64,000 nt of DNA from Caprella mutica (taxonomy: Eukaryota; Arthropoda; Malacostraca; Amphipoda; Caprellidae). Positions 59,242 through 64,000 of this stretch are shown here, piece after piece (the first letter of the stretch is position 1; every line of letters begins with the position of its first letter). The translations under genes and the position numbers were made by a program. The notes under the pieces were generated by a model that was given only the letters and a program-made list of their open reading frames with translations, did not search any database and was not told the origin of the DNA. The stretch spans positions 114,152 through 178,151 of the forward strand of contig CANNZV010001150.1 in assembly GCA_947561585.1 (NCBI GenBank), read 5' to 3'.

Positions 59242-60132
59242 GAAATATTCTCCACAGTATTCATTGTAAGCAATTGTTATTTACACATCTTAGTTTATTT
59301 TTTAAATCACTGTTCATTTCATCATTATTTTTTTTCAAAATGTTATTCATTAAAAATAATTTCAAAATCGCTCGTTAGTCACCACATTTCCTTACAATAA
59401 TCACTCCTATTAACACAATATATTTACTGATGAAAACAAATGGAGCAAATATTGAACTGTTTTCTGTAATGGAAAATAATACATTAGTTATATTATATAA
59501 TATTAGTGTTAATATATAAAATAATCACACCACCATTCGTGTTTCCTTTATATTATCCCAGGTTTGATAGTGTGGCCATTAATGACAAGCTGTTACACAA
59601 TATGCTGCCTACTTAGTGGTGCACTGAACTTCGTTAGACACAGTGGATGGTGCAAATGGCTTACAATATGAATCTAATAGCATAGACATGCTATATCTAT
59701 CTAATTAGTAGCTCGTACACACTATAAATCAGTGTGACAAGAAATCCATCAAGCAAATCCAGTGTTCACGCTTCCACGAACTTATGATATTTATCAAACT
59801 TTTTGACGATCAATACAAAGTTTTGAATCTAAATATTCAAAGTTATTTATGGGTATCGTATTTCAATATACGACAGAAGCTTCTCGAGTGCATATATAAT
59901 TATATGTCTGAAGAATTATAAATAATCACTTTCATATAAAATTATAAGTTTATAAGTAACAATTAGCTTTCGATTCTACTTATGGCAAAAAATATCAAGT
60001 TAAAATATCTATAAACCTTCGATTTTAGTGTTAGAAAAAGCTAAAATCTATCGTTTCTAACCCAGTTTGAAAAAGTATTTGTTAGTGAGTACGCAGCATT
60101 AATGGTGCAAATTGTCTAGAAGTAGATTGGGC
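59242..60132. other. Upstream region of the sidestep-like gene
   Basis: It may hold the 5' UTR, an upstream intron or the promoter. I cannot define a TATA box or transcription start with confidence. Confidence 0.4.
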
Positions 60133-61159
60133 GGTGACCAGACAGCTCCCCGCCGGACAACTCGCCGCCGGACAATTCACCGCGGACAATTCGCCGCGGA
60201 CAATTCGCCGTGAGGACAACTCGCCGCTAGGACAATTCGCCGCTAGGACAACTCGCCTTGTGATTTATGTTTTACCACTGTATGAACCATTTATATATAG
60301 AAATATTATAAATATAAACTGTTTCTTGTCAATTAACTATCAAATTTTCTTAGCACTTTTTGATAATGTTTTCTTTTCCATCTCAAAAGATGAATGAAAG
60401 GTTTTTTTTCATAAACATATAATCTTAACTATTATAAACATAGTGTGTGATGTAAAAATTAATAATAAAATTTTCTTTCTTCTATTTGAAAGTATTATGC
60501 TAAACAATATTTATAATTGGAAATAAAACAAGTCAGGTATCTTCTACGTTTAATGACCTGTAAAAATTAGTTTAATTTAAAACTGGTACATCAGTGCAAA
60601 TAAAAGGTTATTTAACTACAGAGTATTAGATTTTTGTGTTAGATGAGCTAATAATTGTTACATTTACTATCACCTCTTCATTTTCCTCTTTTATTCGTGA
60701 GTGAAGTCACCAGTGCTTTTCATCTCATTCCTTGGTAAATGACAGACTGGTGGATGGTGCTGTACTTTCTGACTTCTTCTTCCTGTCCCTTGTATATAAT
60801 TTAGTTTTCACGTCAACTAAAAAGCCCTTCGTTTCGAAGCAGACGTTAAACAATTGATTTAAATTTAAATTAATAGCTCTAATATTTTTACAGCTTGAAA
60901 TATTCTAACAGAGAAAATGACAAGAAATGAAACTAAATTTTAGAATAAAGAAATTAGTCAACAACTGGTATACGTCATTCCTAAGCGTAGAGAAATAAAT
61001 CCTTTTTAAATTTATGATATTAAAACACGGGTAAAACAAAAATCACGAGGCGAGTTGTCCTGTTGGCGAGTTGTCCTAGCGGCGAGTTGTCCTCACGACG
61101 AATTGTCCGCGGCCAGTTGTCCGGCGGCGAATTGTCCGGCGGCGAGCTGTCCTAGAGCC
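60133..61159. mobile_element. Mutator-like non-autonomous element D
   Basis: The flanks AGATTGGGC (60124-60132 and 61160-61168) are a perfect 9-bp target duplication. The left terminus is GGTGACCAGACAGCTC and the inverted right terminus is GGCTCTAGGACAGCTC. Both ends are built of about seven tandem units of 14-16 bp (GGACAATTCGCCGCTA type), GC-rich against an AT-rich interior of about 780 bp without coding capacity. It has the same layout as elements A, B and C. Confidence 0.85.
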
Positions 61160-62008
61160 AGATTGGGCTTACCATTGGAGGTATACTCTCTCCTAAAATT
61201 ATACATATTCATCCAAACTTTGGAAAATATGTCATTATTAGCATTTTAGACGAAGTTTGTAAAGACAAATCATTAACTGGCTATTTTCAGGACATTGCAG
61301 AATATTTAATCGAGGCGTTCACTGACACTAAGCAAATGTTGCTAAACTCTGCATCGACTTTTAATGTATTCCCTGAACGGTGTACTTAACGCATCAATAG
61401 ACAAAAGCTAATTTGTAGTTAATTGAATACATTGAGAATCGAGACGCACTTAAATAATCGATGCAGTGTTGCTAAAGTCTAATGTCAATAATACATATTT
61501 GGCTGATCATCAATACCAGCCTAATTATTCCAAATTGAAATCAGAACTATGCCTAATTAAATCAGAGATCAGTTAATGACTTTTGAATGGAATAACGGGG
61601 TGGAAAAAGACATTTTCTGCTCCACAAGAGAATTCACTCATTCACTGTCAGGGAATTAACGAGTCACGTCACAGTTGACGTGAGGAATGACTTGCATAGC
61701 TGAGTGCTGAGTATTCCCTGAGTGATTTTCTATGTAGCAAATTGATAAAGCATGTCTCAGAAATTCATTACAAAGTAAAGAAGGAACAAAGCAATATGTT
61801 ATTAATATATTATATCAATCCATTTTGAGCCTTAGGCATTGGTACAGTAAAATCGTATTTACCATCCATTGCTGTGGCTTCGAACTCAGCTGTTCGAATT
61901 CGCACTGTTATTATTTATTCAAAGTTTGACCTCTGCAGAAACATCGAGGCACTGAAAAATAGGAAAAATTATGATGTATGTTTCTGTGAAGGAAAACAGC
62001 ATTACTCA
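61160..62008. other. AT-rich DNA, nothing recognised
   Basis: Lies upstream of the sidestep-like gene. No gene is recognised. Confidence 0.5.
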
Positions 62009-62440
62009 AAAGCAAATAACAGTACTAATCAATAGCAAATAACAGTACTAATCAATAGCAAATAACAGTACTAATCAATAGCAAATAACAGTACTAATCA
62101 ATAGCAAATAACAGTACTACTCAATAGCAAATAACAGTACTACTCAATAGCAAATAACAGTACTACTCAATAGCAAATAACAGTACTACTCAATAGCAAA
62201 TAACAGTACTACTCAATAGCAAATAACAGTACTACTCAATAGCAAATAACAGTACTACTCAAAAGCAAATAACAGTACTAATCAATAGCAAATAACAGTA
62301 CTACTCAATAGCAAATAACAGTATTACTCAATAGCAAATAACAGTACTACTCAATAGCAAATAACAGTATTACTCAATAGCAAATAACAGTACTACTCAA
62401 TAGCAAATAACAGTACTACTCAATAGCAAATAACAGTATT
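62009..62440. repeat. 23-bp minisatellite
   Basis: About 19 copies of CAATAGCAAATAACAGTACT plus ACT or AAT. Confidence 0.95.
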
Positions 62441-62442
62441 AA

Positions 62443-64000
62443 AGAGTCGCTGTGATGATGTACTATCAGAGAAAAGAGTCACTGTGATGATGTACTATCA
62501 GAGAAAAGAGTCACTGTGATGATGTACTATCAGAGAAAAGAGTCACTGTGATGATGTACTATCAGAGAATAGAGTCACTGTGATGATGTACTATCAGAGA
62601 AAAGAGTCACTGTGATGATGTACTATCAGAGAAAAGAGTCACTGTGATGATGTACTATCAGAGAAAAGAGTCACTGTGATGATGTACTATCAGAGAAAAA
62701 AGTCATTGTGATGATGTACTACCAGAGAAAAGAGTCACTGTGATGATGTACTATCAGAGAAAAGAGTCACTGTGATGATGTACTATCAGAGAAAAGAGTC
62801 ACTGTGATGATGTACTATCAGAGAAAAGAGTCACTGTGATGATGTACTATCCGAGAAAAGAGTCACTGTGATGATGTACTATCAGAGAAAAGAGTCTCCG
62901 TGATGATGTACTATCAGATGAAAGAGTCACTGTGATGATGTACTACCAGAGAAAAGAGTCACTGTGATGATGTACTATCAGAGAAAAGAGTCACTGTGAT
63001 GATGTACTATCCGAGAAAAGAGTCACTGTGATGATGTACTATCAGAGAAAAGAGTCTCCGTGATGATGTACTATCAGATGAAAGAGTCACTGTGATGATG
63101 TACTACCAGAGAAAAGAGTCACTGTGATGATGTACTATCAGAGAAAAGAGTCACTGTGATGATGTACTATCAGAGAAAAGAGTCACTGTGATGATGTACT
63201 ACCAGAGAAAAGAGTCACTGCGATGATTTACTATCGGAGAAAAGAGTCACTGTGATGATGTACTATCAGAGAAAAGAGTCACTGTGATGATGTACTATCA
63301 GAGAAAAGAGTCACTGTGATGATGTACTATCAGATAAAAGAGTCACTGTGATGATGTACTACCAGAGAAAAGAGTCACTGTGATGATGTACTATCAGAGG
63401 AAAGAGTCACTGTGATGATGTACTATCAGAGAAAAGAGTCACTGTGATGATGTACTATCAGAGAAAAGAGTCACTGTGATGATGTACTATCAGAGAAAAG
63501 AGTCACTGTGATGATGTACTATCAGAGAAAAGAGTCACTGTGATGATGTAATATCAGAGAAAAGAGTCACTGTGATGACGTACTATCAGAGAAAAGAGTC
63601 ACTGTGATGATGTAATATCAGAGAAAAGAGTCACTGTGAAGATGTAATATCAGAGAAAAAAGTCACTGTGATGACGTACTATCAGAGAAAAGAGTCACTG
63701 TGATGATGTAATATCAGAGAAAAGAGTCACTGTGATGATGTACTTTCAGAGAAAAGAGTCACTGTGATGACGTACTATCAGAGAAAAGAGTCACTGTGAT
63801 GATGTACTATCAGAGAAAAGAGTCACTGTGATGATGTACTATCAGAGAAAAGAGTCACTGTGATGATGTACTATCAGAGAAAAGAGTCACTGTGATGATG
63901 TACTATCAGAGGAAAGAGTCACTGTGATGATGTACTATCAGAGAAAAGAGTAACTGTGATGATGTACTATCAGAGAAAAGAGTCACGGTGATGATGTACT
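62443..64000. repeat. 32-bp minisatellite running off the window
   Basis: About 48 copies of a unit with GAGTCACTGTGATGATGTAC and TATCAGAGAAAA. It abuts the 23-bp array and continues past the right edge. Confidence 0.97.

Noticed and set aside
61335..61490. Repeated GTTGCTAAA and GCATCGA/TCGATGC words
   Set aside because: The copies do not form a consistent direct or inverted repeat.
39350..64000. CRISPR-like appearance of regular repeats
   Set aside because: The arrays are contiguous tandem repeats without unique spacers, and the DNA is eukaryotic.

Overview
This looks like nuclear DNA of an arthropod, most likely an insect. It is AT-rich and intron-rich, and it carries CR1, BEL/Pao and Tc1/mariner elements of arthropod type. 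The sap-feeding orders are a guess I cannot prove. I see no bacterial or viral gene organisation.

One host gene runs through most of the window on the minus strand. Seven coding exons, which no long open frame reveals, splice in perfect phase: 59241-59118, 51175-50917, 47767-47574, 21378-21265, 19372-19175, 18991-18840 and 11633-11489. Together they encode a signal peptide and three immunoglobulin domains of the Sidestep (Side) family of neuronal adhesion and guidance receptors. The remaining Ig domains, the FN3 domain, the membrane segment and the tail must lie beyond the left edge, so positions 1-11488 are probably intron 7.

The introns are full of mobile DNA. An apparently intact CR1 retrotransposon (94-6086) splits a 31-bp minisatellite. 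A very young BEL/Pao element (24529-31817) has 938-bp LTRs with a single visible difference. Two Tc1-like copies have long inverted repeats (8772-10390 and 49426-50904), and there is an internally deleted mariner-like copy (48443-49339) plus several MITEs. Four non-autonomous elements (13941-14864, 16451-18174, 23200-31896, 60133-61159) and a weaker fifth (7341-11184) share an unusual design: termini starting GG, ends built of tandem 16-bp units of a common pattern, and 9-bp target duplications. They look like one Mutator-like family whose end-repeats have diverged.

At least sixteen different minisatellites occupy the gene, including a 6-kb array of a 21-bp unit with higher-order structure. 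The most striking observation is that two arrays are made from the gene's own exon-intron boundaries. The end of exon 3 plus its splice donor is amplified about 50 times as a 33-bp, in-frame unit (45941-47573). The end of exon 7 plus its donor is repeated about six times as a 51-55 bp unit (about 11190-11489). Any donor in the 33-bp array would keep the same splice phase, so the gene carries a ladder of equivalent 5' splice sites.
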